Assembly: GCA_036269135.1 (NCBI GenBank)
Contig: DATASQ010000023.1
Coordinates: forward strand, 1 to 64,000
Direction: 5' to 3'
Length of the DNA stretch: 64,000 nt
From: Palsa-343 sp036269135
GTDB lineage: Bacteria; Acidobacteriota; Terriglobia; Terriglobales; Acidobacteriaceae
Shown one piece after another: positions 32,292 to 42,079 of this stretch (position 1 is its first letter; every line of letters starts with the position of its first letter). A program made the translations under genes and the position numbers. The notes beneath the pieces are model-generated. The model did no database searches. It was not told the DNA's origin and saw only the letters and a list, made by a program, of their open reading frames with translations.

Positions 32292-33262
32292 AGCTGGTCT
32301 TCTGCGGGACTCCTTCGTTTGCAGTGCCCACGCTGCAACTGGCGCTGCGGGCGGGCTACCACGTGCCCCTGGTGGTGACGCAGCCGGATCGGCCGGTGGG
32401 CCGCGGGCAGATGCTGACCGCGCCTCCCATCAGGACGACGGCGATGGAAGCCGGCATTCCCGTCGTGCAGCCGGAGAAGATCAAAAACAATGCTGAGTTT
32501 CGCGCGCAGCTGGAGGCGATCCGTCCCGACGCGATTCTGGTGGTGGCGTATGGGCGGATCATCCCAAAGTGGATGCTGGAGCTGCCGCGACTGGGCAATC
32601 TAAACCTGCATGCCTCCCTGCTGCCGAAGTATCGTGGAGCCGCGCCGATCCAATGGGCCCTTGCGAATGGCGAACCATCGGTCGGGGCGACGACTATGCG
32701 GCTCGACGAGGGGCTGGACACCGGCGACATTCTGCTGCAGCGGGAGATGACGGTTGCGCCGGATATGACGGCCGTGGATATTTTTCCACTGCTGGCGGAG
32801 ATGGGCGCGGACCTGATGATGGAGACGCTGCGCGAGCTGGATGCGGGAACGATCGCGGCGAAGAAGCAGGATGATGCGAAGGCCACGCTGGCGCCGATCC
32901 TGGCGCGGGAAGACGGGCGGATGAATTTCGCGCAGCCGGCCATGACCCTCTACAACCGGTGGCGCGGTTTTCAGCCCTGGCCCGGGGCGTGGACCACGCT
33001 GGGCGGGAAAAAGCTGAGCGTGCATCGTCTGCTGCCGACGGATCTGCGGGGTACGCGCCGGATGGAACCGGGCCAGCTGCTGGCTGAGCAGGGGACGCTG
33101 TTTGTGGCCTGTGGCGACGGGAGCTGGCTGGAGCTGGTCGAAGTCCAGATGGAAGGCAAGCGCCGCATGACGGCTGGGGAATTTCTGCGCGGGCACGCGG
33201 TGGAGAGCGGGACGCAGCTGGGACTAGCCGTCCAGGCGGACGCGGGGCTGGAGTCTCGCTAA
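32288..33262 (+). CDS. fmt: Methionyl-tRNA formyltransferase
   Basis: 324 residues. It formylates initiator Met-tRNA with 10-formyl-THF. The formyltransferase domain shows FCGTPSFAVPTL, the SLLPKYRGAAPIQWA motif and LDTGDIL; the C-terminal OB-like domain follows (NRWRGFQPWPGAW ... FLRGH). The ATG overlaps the def stop by 4 nt, so coupling is likely. Def and Fmt act at the two ends of the formyl cycle. Confidence 0.96.
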   Translation: MKLVFCGTPSFAVPTLQLALRAGYHVPLVVTQPDRPVGRGQMLTAPPIRTTAMEAGIPVVQPEKIKNNAEFRAQLEAIRPDAILVVAYGRIIPKWMLELPRLGNLNLHASLLPKYRGAAPIQWALANGEPSVGATTMRLDEGLDTGDILLQREMTVAPDMTAVDIFPLLAEMGADLMMETLRELDAGTIAAKKQDDAKATLAPILAREDGRMNFAQPAMTLYNRWRGFQPWPGAWTTLGGKKLSVHRLLPTDLRGTRRMEPGQLLAEQGTLFVACGDGSWLELVEVQMEGKRRMTAGEFLRGHAVESGTQLGLAVQADAGLESR

Positions 33263-33303
33263 CTGGGCGTCGCGGCTTTCGAGCAGACTGAGAGAATACC
33301 CCT

Positions 33304-34665
33304 GTGATCGCACCGGCTCGACGCGCTGCATTTCGGATCCTCCTGCAAATCGAAACCAGCGACGCGCACAGCGATGAGCTGCTGCGTTCGCCCGAAGTGG
33401 ATGCGCTGTCCGCGGCGGACCGTCATCTGACGACCATGCTGGTGCTGGGCACGCTGCGCTGGCAGCTGGCGCTGGACGCGCAGATTCGCCAGCTGCTGGC
33501 GCGGCCTGAGGCGAAACTGAGTGACGAGGCGGCGACATCGCTGCGTATGGGGGCGTATCAGTTGCTGCATCTGGACCGGGTTCCGGCGCACGCGGTGCTG
33601 AACGACAGTGTGGAACTGGTGAAGCTGGGCAAGGAGAGCGGCGCGGCCGGGATGGTGAACGCTGTGCTGCGGAAGATTCAGTCCGCCGGGAAAACACCGC
33701 GGGCCACGAAGACGAGATCCGCAGGCGAGCTCGCGGCGCGGTGGGCTCATCCGCCGTGGATGGTCGAACGGTGGGCGCGGCGCTATGGCATGAAGGCGGC
33801 GGAGGCCATCTGCCAGTGGGATCAGGAGCCTTCCAGCAGTGCCATACGGACGGAGACGGATGCTGGGTTCGCCGATCTGGAGACGGAGCCCGGGGCGTTC
33901 CTGTCCTGCGCGCGGCGCGTGGTGCGGGGCGATGCAGGACGGAGCGAGGCCTTTCGCGATGGACGCATACGGATCCAGGACGAAGCATCGCAACTGGTAG
34001 CGGAAGTGCTTGCCGCGGACGGGCAGTCTTCGCAACCAGCCCTGCCGCGGAACCAACCCACGCGGATGCTGGATCTGTGCGCGGCGCCGGGAGGCAAGAC
34101 GGCGATCATGGCGGAGCGGCTGCCAGGAGCGGCAATTACCGCTGTTGACGTGAGCCGCAAACGGCTGGACGCGATGCGCAGGATGCTGCCGCCGGCGCTC
34201 GCGGAACGAATGCACTTCGAAGTTGCCGATGCAACGAAGATGGCGCTGCGGCCGGAGTGGGACCGGATCCTGTGCGACGTGCCGTGCAGCGGAACCGGGA
34301 CGATGGCGCGGAATCCGGAGATTCGGTTGCGAGTGACCGAGGCGGATCTGGCGCGGCAGAAGGAGCGGCAGATGGCGATTCTGCGCGCGGGCCTGGCGGG
34401 TCTGCGGCCGGGTGGGCGGCTGGTGTACTCCACCTGCTCGATGGAGCGGGAAGAAAACGAGCAGGTGGTGGAGGCTGTGCTGCGCGACACGCCGGGATCG
34501 AGCGTGGTTCCGGTGGAGGGAATCCTCGACGAGATGGCGGCGCGGGGCGTGCTCACGGCCGAAGGTCGCGAACGGCTGCGGAGCGCGACCGAGGGACCGT
34601 ATCTGCGAACCATCCCCGGCGTGCATCCGTGCGACGGATTCTTCGCGACCGTGCTGCAGAAATAG
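33304..34665 (+). CDS. rsmB: 16S rRNA m5C967 methyltransferase
   Basis: 453 residues. The NusB-like RNA-binding domain comes first (AAFRILLQIETSD, RMGAYQLLHLDRVPAHAVLNDSVEL). The Rossmann methyltransferase domain follows, with SAM motif DLCAAPGGKTA, the catalytic-cysteine motif CDVPCSGTGTMARNPE, and STCSMEREENE with the second Cys. Translation probably starts at GTG 33304. It completes a def-fmt-rsmB group, a common bacterial arrangement. Confidence 0.93.
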   Translation: MIAPARRAAFRILLQIETSDAHSDELLRSPEVDALSAADRHLTTMLVLGTLRWQLALDAQIRQLLARPEAKLSDEAATSLRMGAYQLLHLDRVPAHAVLNDSVELVKLGKESGAAGMVNAVLRKIQSAGKTPRATKTRSAGELAARWAHPPWMVERWARRYGMKAAEAICQWDQEPSSSAIRTETDAGFADLETEPGAFLSCARRVVRGDAGRSEAFRDGRIRIQDEASQLVAEVLAADGQSSQPALPRNQPTRMLDLCAAPGGKTAIMAERLPGAAITAVDVSRKRLDAMRRMLPPALAERMHFEVADATKMALRPEWDRILCDVPCSGTGTMARNPEIRLRVTEADLARQKERQMAILRAGLAGLRPGGRLVYSTCSMEREENEQVVEAVLRDTPGSSVVPVEGILDEMAARGVLTAEGRERLRSATEGPYLRTIPGVHPCDGFFATVLQK

Positions 34666-34697
34666 AGTTTAGGTCATAGTCAGCTCTGACACGCCTG

Positions 34698-35972
34698 TCA
34701 GCAGTCGAGCTGGCTGCGCGTCACCCGTAAGCCGTCGAGTCGGCCGAGGAGCGTGAGCGCCACCTTATCCGGATCAAAGAGGCGGGTGGCCATGGTCATT
34801 ACCTGCTCTTCGGTGACGTTTTCCACGCGGTTCAGGATTTCGTCGAGGCCGAAGAAACGCTCGAAGTACATCTGCTGGCGGGCCAGGTTCGACATGCGCG
34901 ACATCGAGCTTTCGAGCGACAGCAGCAGATTGCCCTTGAGCTGGTCTTTAGCCCGGCGGAGTTCGCCCGGCTGCAGCGGCTCGGACTTGAGCCGGCGGAA
35001 TTCCTCCATGATGAGGTCGATGACCTGCAGCGCGCGATCGGCGGAGGTTCCGGCGTAGACGCACAGGGAGCCCGTGTCGCGATAGGGATTCAGGTCGCTG
35101 TAGATGGCGTACACGAGGCCGCGCTCTTCGCGCACGGTCTGGAAGAGGCGGGAACTCATGCCGCCGCCGAGGATCGTGTTGAGGATCAGGGTCGTATAGC
35201 GGGAGGTGTCCGCCACGGGCGGCGCGGGCACGCCCAGGCACAGCTGCACCTGCTCCAGGGATTTCTTGTTGCGCATTTGAATGCGCGACGTGACGGTCGG
35301 CGCGGCGCCGTCGGAGCAAACGCTGCCCGGGGCCAGGGAAGAGAAGTGCTGGGCCACCAGCTCGACGAAAGTGTCGTGTTCGAGATTGCCGGCGGCCGAG
35401 AAGACCATGTTGCCGGCCTGGAAGCGCTGCTGAAAGAAACCGAGCAGGGTGTTCTGATCGAAGCTGCGGACGGTGTCCCGGGTTCCCAGGATCGGCTTGC
35501 CCAGCGGATGCCCCTTCCAGAAGCCCTGGGTGAAGATTTCGTGGACCAGGGTGTCGGGGCTGTCCTCGTCCATCTTGATCTCTTCGAGGATGACGCCGCG
35601 CTCACGCGCGATCTCCTCGGCCGCGAAGACGGGGTTGAGGACAAGGTCGGACAAAACGTCGAGGGCGGTGGGGACATGCTCGTCCAGCACCTTCATGTTG
35701 AAGCAAACGGTTTCCTTGCCGGTAAAGGCGTCCAGATTGCCGCCGATGGCGTCCACTTCGCGGGCGATGCGCTGCGCGGAGCGGGACTTCGTCCCTTTGA
35801 AGACCATGTGCTCGACAAAATGAGAGATGCCATTCAGCTCCGGTACTTCATGGCGGGAGCCGGCGCGCATCCAGACGCCCATGGCGACGGAGCGCACATG
35901 CTCCATGCGTTCGGTGAGGACGACGAGTCCGCTGGGAAGGACAGTACGGCGAATATTGCGTTCCTGGGTCAT
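34698..35972 (-). CDS. M16-family zinc peptidase (pitrilysin/processing-peptidase type)
   Basis: 424 residues. The inverted zinc motif HFVEH is in the N-terminal domain (near residues 51-55), with the distal Glu in the EVDAIGG/EEI region. A second, inactive half follows (GGGMSSRLFQTVREERGLVYAI, the substrate-clamping R/Y motif). This is the PqqL/YmxG/RPP-like single-chain form that cuts short peptides, cytoplasmic by lack of signal. Start ATG 35972 is chosen by alignment to MTQ...RRTVLPSGL; the upstream sequence is a short A/T-rich word repeat. It is divergent from rlmN. Confidence 0.9.
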   Translation of the reverse strand: MTQERNIRRTVLPSGLVVLTERMEHVRSVAMGVWMRAGSRHEVPELNGISHFVEHMVFKGTKSRSAQRIAREVDAIGGNLDAFTGKETVCFNMKVLDEHVPTALDVLSDLVLNPVFAAEEIARERGVILEEIKMDEDSPDTLVHEIFTQGFWKGHPLGKPILGTRDTVRSFDQNTLLGFFQQRFQAGNMVFSAAGNLEHDTFVELVAQHFSSLAPGSVCSDGAAPTVTSRIQMRNKKSLEQVQLCLGVPAPPVADTSRYTTLILNTILGGGMSSRLFQTVREERGLVYAIYSDLNPYRDTGSLCVYAGTSADRALQVIDLIMEEFRRLKSEPLQPGELRRAKDQLKGNLLLSLESSMSRMSNLARQQMYFERFFGLDEILNRVENVTEEQVMTMATRLFDPDKVALTLLGRLDGLRVTRSQLDC

Positions 35973-36042
35973 TTTCGATTTTCGATCTAGAGGAGGCTCG
36001 CGCGGCCGGTTCTGCTCGATATTCGATGCGCTATGCTCGGGA

Positions 36043-37224
36043 ATGCGGATGAAAACCGGCGGAAAAAGCCTTGTCACCATCTTAGACGCTCCCCGAGCCC
36101 CGGGAGATGAAGGACTTTTTGGCCTTTCAAATCAGCAACTTGCGTCGAGCATGGCACCGTTTCGGTTACCAATGTACCGGGTCCGCCAGCTTGCAACAGC
36201 CCTTTATCAGCAGCGGATTGGGGCCCTGGAAGAGATTACGACGTGGCCGAAAGACCTGCGCGAGCGGGTTGCAGCGGCCGGGTTCCGAGTGGGTCTGCCG
36301 GAGATTGCGGAGACCTTTCGTTCAGTGGACGGCACGGAGCGCTACCTCATCGCGGGCAACGACGGGCAGACCGTAGAGACGGTCTGGATGCCCGAAGGCG
36401 ACGGTGGGGGCGACGGCTCCTTCGAGGAAGAGGAGGTCGAAAGGTCGCCAGGAAAGAATTGGTCGCGGGCGACAATCTGCGTCTCCAGCCAGATCGGCTG
36501 CGCGGTGAATTGCCAGTTTTGTCTGACGGCGCGGCTGGGGATTTTGCGCAACTTGTCCGCCGGCGAGATTGCCGGGCAGGTAGCCGCAGTGCTCAGGCGC
36601 CAGGACGCGGAGCCGGGGCGAGACCGGATCAACCTGGTCTTCATGGGCATGGGCGAGCCGTTCCTGAACTACGACGCGTTCATGGCGGCGGTGCGGCTGC
36701 TGGTGGAGGAGATCGGCGTGCCGGAGTCGCGGATGACGGTGTCCACCTCGGGGATTGTGCCTGGAATCCTGCGCTTTGCGAAAGAGCCGGTGCGGCCGAA
36801 GCTGGCGATCTCGCTGAACGCGCCCAATGATGCGGTGCGGGAGGGCGTTATGCCGATCACCCGCAAATGGAGCATCGCCGACGTCATCGAAGCGGTGCGG
36901 CAGGTGCCGCTGCGTCCCCGGGAGCGGGTCACCTTCGAGTATGTGCTGCTGGGCGGGGTCAATGATCGTCCGGAGCACGCCGACGAAGTAGCGCGCCTGC
37001 TGCGGAGGGCGAATTTTCCGGCGAAGGTAAACCTGATTGCCTGGAATCCTGGGCCGGAGGTGCCCTTCGTGACCCCGGCGGCGGAGGATGTGACCGGGTT
37101 CCAGGAGCGGCTGCGAACCCAGGGTGTGCCCGCTTTCGTCCGGCGGCCGCGCGGACGCGACATCTATGCGGCCTGCGGGCAGCTGAAGAAGACCGGGAAG
37201 CAGAGTCTGGAGTTTGGAATTTAG
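36043..37224 (+). CDS. rlmN: 23S rRNA (A2503-C2)/tRNA A37 methyltransferase
   Basis: 393 residues. Radical-SAM enzyme: the cluster motif CAVNCQFC is preceded by TICVSSQIG, which carries the first conserved Cys, and the methyl-carrying Cys is in YAACGQL near the end. Also present are MGMGEPFLN, STSGIVPGI and the P-R-F/SLNAPND region. The N-terminal YRVRQLATALYQQRI domain binds RNA. RlmN needs both cysteines, and both are present, so Cfr-like activity is not needed to explain it. ATG 36043 or 36049 is the start; which one is not decided. Confidence 0.93.
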   Translation: MRMKTGGKSLVTILDAPRAPGDEGLFGLSNQQLASSMAPFRLPMYRVRQLATALYQQRIGALEEITTWPKDLRERVAAAGFRVGLPEIAETFRSVDGTERYLIAGNDGQTVETVWMPEGDGGGDGSFEEEEVERSPGKNWSRATICVSSQIGCAVNCQFCLTARLGILRNLSAGEIAGQVAAVLRRQDAEPGRDRINLVFMGMGEPFLNYDAFMAAVRLLVEEIGVPESRMTVSTSGIVPGILRFAKEPVRPKLAISLNAPNDAVREGVMPITRKWSIADVIEAVRQVPLRPRERVTFEYVLLGGVNDRPEHADEVARLLRRANFPAKVNLIAWNPGPEVPFVTPAAEDVTGFQERLRTQGVPAFVRRPRGRDIYAACGQLKKTGKQSLEFGI

Positions 37225-37278
37225 CCACCGGCCCCTTCTGGCCGAAGCCGGCGCAAACTTCCGGGCACCGGTTCTGTC

Positions 37279-38325
37279 TTATGGGACTGCGCCCGCCAGG
37301 CTGCGCATCGGCAGCGAGAGCAGGGCGTCTGTAATGCGGTCGGGATTGTGGCGGAGCACGTTGCCCTCGTCGGCGAAGTTGCCGGTAATACACTGCACCC
37401 CGAGAGCCTCGATACGATCGATGTCGGCGACGGTTACCTCCGCGCCTTCGGCAGCGTAGCGCTGGCGGATGGCCTCGGAGACGGGCGCGGTATTCACGAG
37501 GGCAAAGTCAAAGACGGGGCGCCCGGCGTGTTCGTAGATGCGCTCAATGTGCTGCGACGCAGTGAGGTGCAGGCTCTCGTTGGCCTGGGTCATCAGGTTG
37601 CAGAGAAAGACGCGGGTGCCGCGCGCCTCGCCCAGAGCCTCGGCGATACCGCGGACCAGCAGGTTGGTGATGATGCTGGTGAAGAGCGAGCCCGGGCCGA
37701 TGGTGATGAGATCCGCCGCAGCAATGGCGGCCAAAGTTTCCGGAGGCGGCGGCGGATCGGCGGGCTCGAGCGTGAGCTCGACGATCCGCTGGCGGCTGGC
37801 GGTGATGTTGGTTTCGCCGCGAACGATCGAACCGTCTTCCATACGGGCGGCCAGGGTGACGTTGGCCCCGGTGGCGGGGAAGATGTGTCCGCGGGTTGCG
37901 AGGATCTCGGCCGCCAGGCGGATGGCCTGGGCAAAATCGCCGGTCATCTCCGTGAGGGCCGCGATGAACAGATTGCCGAAGTTGTGACCGCCAAGATCGC
38001 CGCCGTTGCGGAAACGATGACGAAACAGCCGGGAGATCAGGCGCTCGTCCTCAGACAGCGCGACCATGCAATTGCGCAGGTCGCCGGGGGGCAGCATGTT
38101 GAAGTCGCGGCGCAGCCGCCCGCTGGAGCCGCCATCGTCGGTAACCGTCACCACAGCCGTCAGGTCGGCGATCAGCGGTGCGCGGGAGGGTATGGCCAGC
38201 AGGCCGGCGCCGTGCGGCACGCGCTGTTTGAGACCACGCAGCAGCGTGGAGAGACCCGTTCCCCCGCCAATCGCGACAACGCGCAGGCCTGGGGGACCGG
38301 AGATTTTCGCGGCTCGAGTGCTCAC
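37279..38325 (-). CDS. yvcK: YvcK/CofD-like gluconeogenesis factor
   Basis: 348 residues. It begins RVVAIGGGTGLSTLLRGLK, then TAVVTVTDDGGSSGRLRRDF and PPGDLRNCMVAL, the hallmarks of the YvcK branch of the CofD superfamily. GGHNFGNLFIAALTEMTGDF and TIGPGSLFTSIITNLLV follow. YvcK proteins bind UDP-sugars and adjust carbon flow to peptidoglycan and cell shape. In Firmicutes yvcK sits with rapZ and whiA; neither is here. The start is GTG at 38325. Confidence 0.92.
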   Translation of the reverse strand: MSTRAAKISGPPGLRVVAIGGGTGLSTLLRGLKQRVPHGAGLLAIPSRAPLIADLTAVVTVTDDGGSSGRLRRDFNMLPPGDLRNCMVALSEDERLISRLFRHRFRNGGDLGGHNFGNLFIAALTEMTGDFAQAIRLAAEILATRGHIFPATGANVTLAARMEDGSIVRGETNITASRQRIVELTLEPADPPPPPETLAAIAAADLITIGPGSLFTSIITNLLVRGIAEALGEARGTRVFLCNLMTQANESLHLTASQHIERIYEHAGRPVFDFALVNTAPVSEAIRQRYAAEGAEVTVADIDRIEALGVQCITGNFADEGNVLRHNPDRITDALLSLPMRSLAGAVP

Positions 38326-38376
38326 CAGTCAGGAGTCCAGGCTTCAGTCTAAACCCAAACCACGGGGCGGTTCTCC

Positions 38377-38967
38377 TCAGCCCGGCTCGGGATAAAGAAG
38401 CTCCGTGAAGCGCGGATCGTCGGCCATATCGACGAAATCGGGATCGCTGCGCGCCTGGATGCGGTTCGCCGGGTTCAGTTCGATGGCGCGGCTGAGATGG
38501 TCAAGCGCCTCTTCCGCCTGGCCGGTCATACTGCTCAGCACCGCCATGCCGTAATGCGCGAAGTCGGCTTTGGGAGAGCTGGCCAGGATGGCCTCGAACT
38601 GGTCGCGCGCCTCTTCCCAGGAGCCGGAGTTGAGCAGCGAAACCGCATAATCGTACTGCTCCTCGGGCGTGTCAAAGCTGCGCGAGTCGCTGGCGCAATT
38701 GCGGTCGCAAACAGTGATGTACACGCGGACGCGCTCGAGGATCTCCGCGGGTGCGTCCCGGGAGAGCTTCTCGAAGGCGGCGCGCGCCTTCTCGTACTTG
38801 CCCTGCTGCATCAACTGGACGGCGTTTTGGTAGTCGGCGATCATACGGGGCGATTGCGGTTCAGCGGGCGCCGGCTTGGCCGCGGTCGTGCGCGGGCGCC
38901 GAGCCGAGGAGGAATCACGGGCTTCCTGCATTCGGGCCATAAGGAGTTCGTGCCTCGAAGACGCCAT
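38377..38967 (-). CDS. TPR-repeat protein
   Basis: 196 residues. After a Ser/Arg/Ala-rich start there is one TPR-like helix pair (YQNAVQLMQQGKYEKARAAFEKL, quoted only in part as QNAVQLMQQGKYEKARAAF), a cysteine pair (VCDRNCAS), then two or three more TPR units (YDYAVSLLNSGSWEEARDQF, AEEALDHLSRAIELNPANR). TPRs serve protein contacts; no other domain or signal is seen. It reads into yvcK with a 51-nt gap and may be co-transcribed. Confidence 0.8.
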   Translation of the reverse strand: MASSRHELLMARMQEARDSSSARRPRTTAAKPAPAEPQSPRMIADYQNAVQLMQQGKYEKARAAFEKLSRDAPAEILERVRVYITVCDRNCASDSRSFDTPEEQYDYAVSLLNSGSWEEARDQFEAILASSPKADFAHYGMAVLSSMTGQAEEALDHLSRAIELNPANRIQARSDPDFVDMADDPRFTELLYPEPG

Positions 38968-39094
38968 ACGCTCGGCGGCCTCTTGTGCTGTGACACCGTT
39001 TTATACGCAGATTGCACTGTGGCGTCAAATCGAGGTCGCGGCCCGAGCGATTTGCTCTTCGTGCCCCGGCTGCGGAGAATGGGAGCAAGTGGTT

Positions 39095-40342
39095 GTGGCT
39101 ATCCGAAATCTGACGACTTTGACAGCGGTGGGGATCCTCCTGACGGCATCGGCCGCCCGCGCCGGGCGGAAGCCCCCCCCTGCGGCGCCTCCTCCCCCGC
39201 AGCCGGCGATTCGCATCGAGGTTGCACCCCTCGGCTATGTGCCTCCCGGTTCGTTCTATCTGACCTATCGCCTGTCATCGGCGGCCATGGGATTTCTCGA
39301 CGACGACCACTTGCTGTTTACCTTTCGGGTGGGCGGGTTGCTGAAGCGCCTGCCCAGCGATCAGCTCGACGACGACGATCAGGAGATTCGTGCGCTGGTG
39401 CTGAATCTGCACACCGGCAGAGTCGTGAAGCAGACCCAGTGGCGCGAGCATGACCGCTCCGCGTATCTGTGGCCCTACCAGAACGGTCAGTTTCTGGTTC
39501 GAGTGCGGGATTCGCTTTTTCTGACCGATGCTTCGCTCGAGCTTCGGCCTTTCCTGACGCTCTCCGCAGGGCTGCGCTACGTGCAGATATCCCCGGACCG
39601 GAAGCTGACCGTGCTGGAAACGGACGAACCCGAGAAGGCGCAGCCGGTCATCGACGACACGCGGGCGCTGGGAAGCGGCACGCCCATGAAGGTGATGATC
39701 CTGCGCTCCGGGACCAGCGCGGAGGTCACCGAGACCCATGCCCGCGGCGTAACGCAGGTCCCCCTGCTGGGTGCAGGTCTGCTGGATACGCTGGAAGGCA
39801 CAAAGCTCGACACCTGGGTCGTACGCTGGGTGCCGTTCCAGGGCCAGCCGCGGATTCTGACTGAAGTGAAAACCGACTGCCGTCCGACGCCTACCGCGGT
39901 GAGCGCCACCGTGACGCTCATTACGGGTTGCTACCTCGATGGCGACGATCATCGGGTCGCCGCTGTTTCGGCCGACGGGCAGGAGCTGTGGCAGGCTCGC
40001 TGGCAGAATAAGTATGTATGGGGCTGGTTTACGTCGGCGGAGAACGGCAGCCGCTTCGTCTATGAATCGCTGGAGGTGAATCGGCCCATCAGCACCTTCG
40101 ATGCGCTGTATCCGGAAGACGTTCAGGCGCAGCTGGCCGGCGTGTACGACACGCTGACGGGAAAAGTGGTTCTGGTGAAGAACGCGACGCCGGTGCTGTC
40201 GGCGGGCCAAAACGTGGCGCTGTCGCCCGACGGAATGCGCTTCGCGATCCTGCGCGACGGGGCCCTTGAGATCTACGACCTGCCCCCGGTGGAAAAGCAG
40301 CCGCAACTCTCGTCGGCAAAAAGCGCCCGCCCGGGCGAGTGA
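39095..40342 (+). CDS. Exported beta-propeller-like protein of unknown function
   Basis: 415 residues. GTG 39095 is taken as the start because GGGAG is 9 nt upstream and the product then has a good signal peptide (IRNLTTLTAVGILLTASAARA). After a Pro-rich linker, repeated beta-strand blocks occur (FLDDDHLLFTFRVGG, LRYVQISPDRKLTVLETDE, NVALSPDGMRFAILRDGALEIYDL), the pattern of WD40/YVTN-type propellers. Two cysteines (DCRP and TGCY) could form a disulfide. No catalytic motif is visible. It is divergent from the TPR gene. Confidence 0.65.
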   Translation: MAIRNLTTLTAVGILLTASAARAGRKPPPAAPPPPQPAIRIEVAPLGYVPPGSFYLTYRLSSAAMGFLDDDHLLFTFRVGGLLKRLPSDQLDDDDQEIRALVLNLHTGRVVKQTQWREHDRSAYLWPYQNGQFLVRVRDSLFLTDASLELRPFLTLSAGLRYVQISPDRKLTVLETDEPEKAQPVIDDTRALGSGTPMKVMILRSGTSAEVTETHARGVTQVPLLGAGLLDTLEGTKLDTWVVRWVPFQGQPRILTEVKTDCRPTPTAVSATVTLITGCYLDGDDHRVAAVSADGQELWQARWQNKYVWGWFTSAENGSRFVYESLEVNRPISTFDALYPEDVQAQLAGVYDTLTGKVVLVKNATPVLSAGQNVALSPDGMRFAILRDGALEIYDLPPVEKQPQLSSAKSARPGE

Positions 40343-40388
40343 TGGGAAGCCCGCTTGGGGCCTTCCACTACCCGCCCGTCGAGACGTA

Positions 40389-40418
40389 TTGACATCTCAC
40401 AGGGGTGGGTGCGATTCT
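40389..40418 (+). promoter_or_regulatory. Promoter of phhA
   Basis: TTGACA (40389-40394), 18-nt spacer, GATTCT (40413-40418), with the ATG 28 nt further. GGGGGTG about 9 nt before the ATG can act as Shine-Dalgarno. Confidence 0.5.
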
Positions 40419-40445
40419 CAAGGGTTTTGCCGGGGGTGTTTTGCG

Positions 40446-41216
40446 ATGAATCCGCCAGGAAACGCGGTGGGCGCGGAGGCACAGAGGCTGACGGTGGCCG
40501 CTCCGTATCTGATTCAACAGAAGTGGGACGCCTACACCGAGGAGCAGCATGCCGTGTGGGCGGAGCTGGTGCGGCGGCGGATGCCGCAGCTGCGCGAACA
40601 CGCCGCCGATGAGTATCTGGACGGGTTCGAGCAGATCGGATTGAAAGAAGACTCGATCCCGAACCTGGCCGAGGTGAACAAGCGGCTTTCGACAAGAACC
40701 GGGTGGAATGCGACGCCGGTAAGCGGCTTCCTTCCGCCGGATGCGTTCTTCGAGATGCTGGGCGCGCGGCAGTTTCCCACCACCACCTACATCCGCAGCC
40801 GCGAATCGATGGAATACACGCCGGAGCCGGACATCTTCCACGACGTCTTTGGCCACGTCCCGATGCACGCGCATCCTGTTTTCGCCGATTTCCTGCAGCA
40901 GTACGGGCGGGTTTGCGCCGGGCTGATGCACGACAAGGACAAGCTGGAAAAGATGGGCCGCCTCTTTTGGTTTACGGTGGAATTCGGGGTAATCCGGCAG
41001 AAGGGGACGGTGAAGCTCTACGGCAGCGGGCTGATCTCGTCGCACGGCGAGGGCACGCATGTGATCGAAGGCAGGCCGGAGATTCGCGACTTTAACCTGG
41101 ACCAGGTGATGGAGCAGAAGTTCCTGGTGTCGGAGGAGCAGAAAGTGCTGTATGCGGTCGATTCGTTCGACCAGATTTACGAGGCTGCGCAGGAAGCCGA
41201 AAAGCGGCTCTGCTGA
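40446..41216 (+). CDS. phhA: Phenylalanine 4-monooxygenase
   Basis: 256 residues, the single-domain bacterial form. It hydroxylates phenylalanine to tyrosine with tetrahydropterin and Fe(II). The iron ligands are in DIFHDVFGHVPMH (two His) and FWFTVEFG (Glu); SGLISSHGE and the SFDQIYEA region complete the active site. No ACT regulatory domain is present, as in other bacterial PheHs. ATG 40446 follows a Gly-rich Shine-Dalgarno. No pterin-recycling gene is adjacent. Confidence 0.94.
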   Translation: MNPPGNAVGAEAQRLTVAAPYLIQQKWDAYTEEQHAVWAELVRRRMPQLREHAADEYLDGFEQIGLKEDSIPNLAEVNKRLSTRTGWNATPVSGFLPPDAFFEMLGARQFPTTTYIRSRESMEYTPEPDIFHDVFGHVPMHAHPVFADFLQQYGRVCAGLMHDKDKLEKMGRLFWFTVEFGVIRQKGTVKLYGSGLISSHGEGTHVIEGRPEIRDFNLDQVMEQKFLVSEEQKVLYAVDSFDQIYEAAQEAEKRLC

Positions 41217-41407
41217 GCGGCATCTCGGCTTGTGACTGGCCCGCTGCGGGTCCAGGGAGCCATAAGGGCCGCCCGCGACTCCGAAAAGTAACGGTAAAGT
41301 CGCGGAATTTGCAGAGCTTTTATCTCCGTGGATGCACAATACGAGAATTGACCTGATTTTGCGGACACCGCCAGCCGGGGCCGCGCAGGGACGTGCAGGA
41401 GGGACAG

Positions 41408-42079
41408 GTGCCTCGGATCCATTTTCAGTTACAGCTCGCCGAGCTGAAGGACAAGTTACTGGCGATGGCGGCGCTGTCGCAGCAGGCGGTGAAGGCGGCA
41501 GTGGACGCGTGGCTGCAGCGGGACGAGGGGCTGTGCCAGTACGTGCGCGAGAACGAGACGGCCATCAACATGGCGCAGCGCGAAGTGGACGAGATGGCCT
41601 ACGAGCTGCTCTCCCGCGAGCAGCCGATGGCCATCGATCTGCGGTTCATCCTGGCGGTGATCAAGATCAATGGCGATCTGGAGCGGATCGGCGACATGGC
41701 CGTGAGCATTGCCACTCGCACTCTGGACCTGCTGGATCATGATCCGCTGGATTTGCCGGTGGACATTGGCGGCATGGGTGACTTTGCCGTGCGCATGATC
41801 CGGTCGTCGCTGCAGGCGCTGCTGGATGGCGACGCGCTGCTGGCCGAGTCCGTGCGCGATATGGACGACGAGATCGACCGCATGAACCGGGTCGCGATTC
41901 TCGACCTGACGCGGCGCATCCAGGAGCAGCCGGATTGCACCGATCAGGCGCTTCCGGCGATTCTCATCTCGCGCAACCTCGAGCGCATCGCCGACCATGC
42001 AACGAACATCGCGACCGACGTGATTTTCTGGATTCGCGGCGCGGATGTACGGCACCAGCTGTCGCTGGCAGTCGACTGA
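41408..42079 (+). CDS. phoU: PhoU-type phosphate regulator
   Basis: 223 residues, two PhoU three-helix repeats each with the E/DxxxD metal motif: INGDLERIGDMAVSIA and ISRNLERIADHATNIATD. PhoU links the PstSCAB transporter with the PhoR kinase and limits phosphate uptake. GTG 41408, with AGGAGGG upstream at short spacing, gives MPRIHFQLQLAEL, which matches the family start. No pst or phoR gene is in the window. Confidence 0.92.
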   Translation: MPRIHFQLQLAELKDKLLAMAALSQQAVKAAVDAWLQRDEGLCQYVRENETAINMAQREVDEMAYELLSREQPMAIDLRFILAVIKINGDLERIGDMAVSIATRTLDLLDHDPLDLPVDIGGMGDFAVRMIRSSLQALLDGDALLAESVRDMDDEIDRMNRVAILDLTRRIQEQPDCTDQALPAILISRNLERIADHATNIATDVIFWIRGADVRHQLSLAVD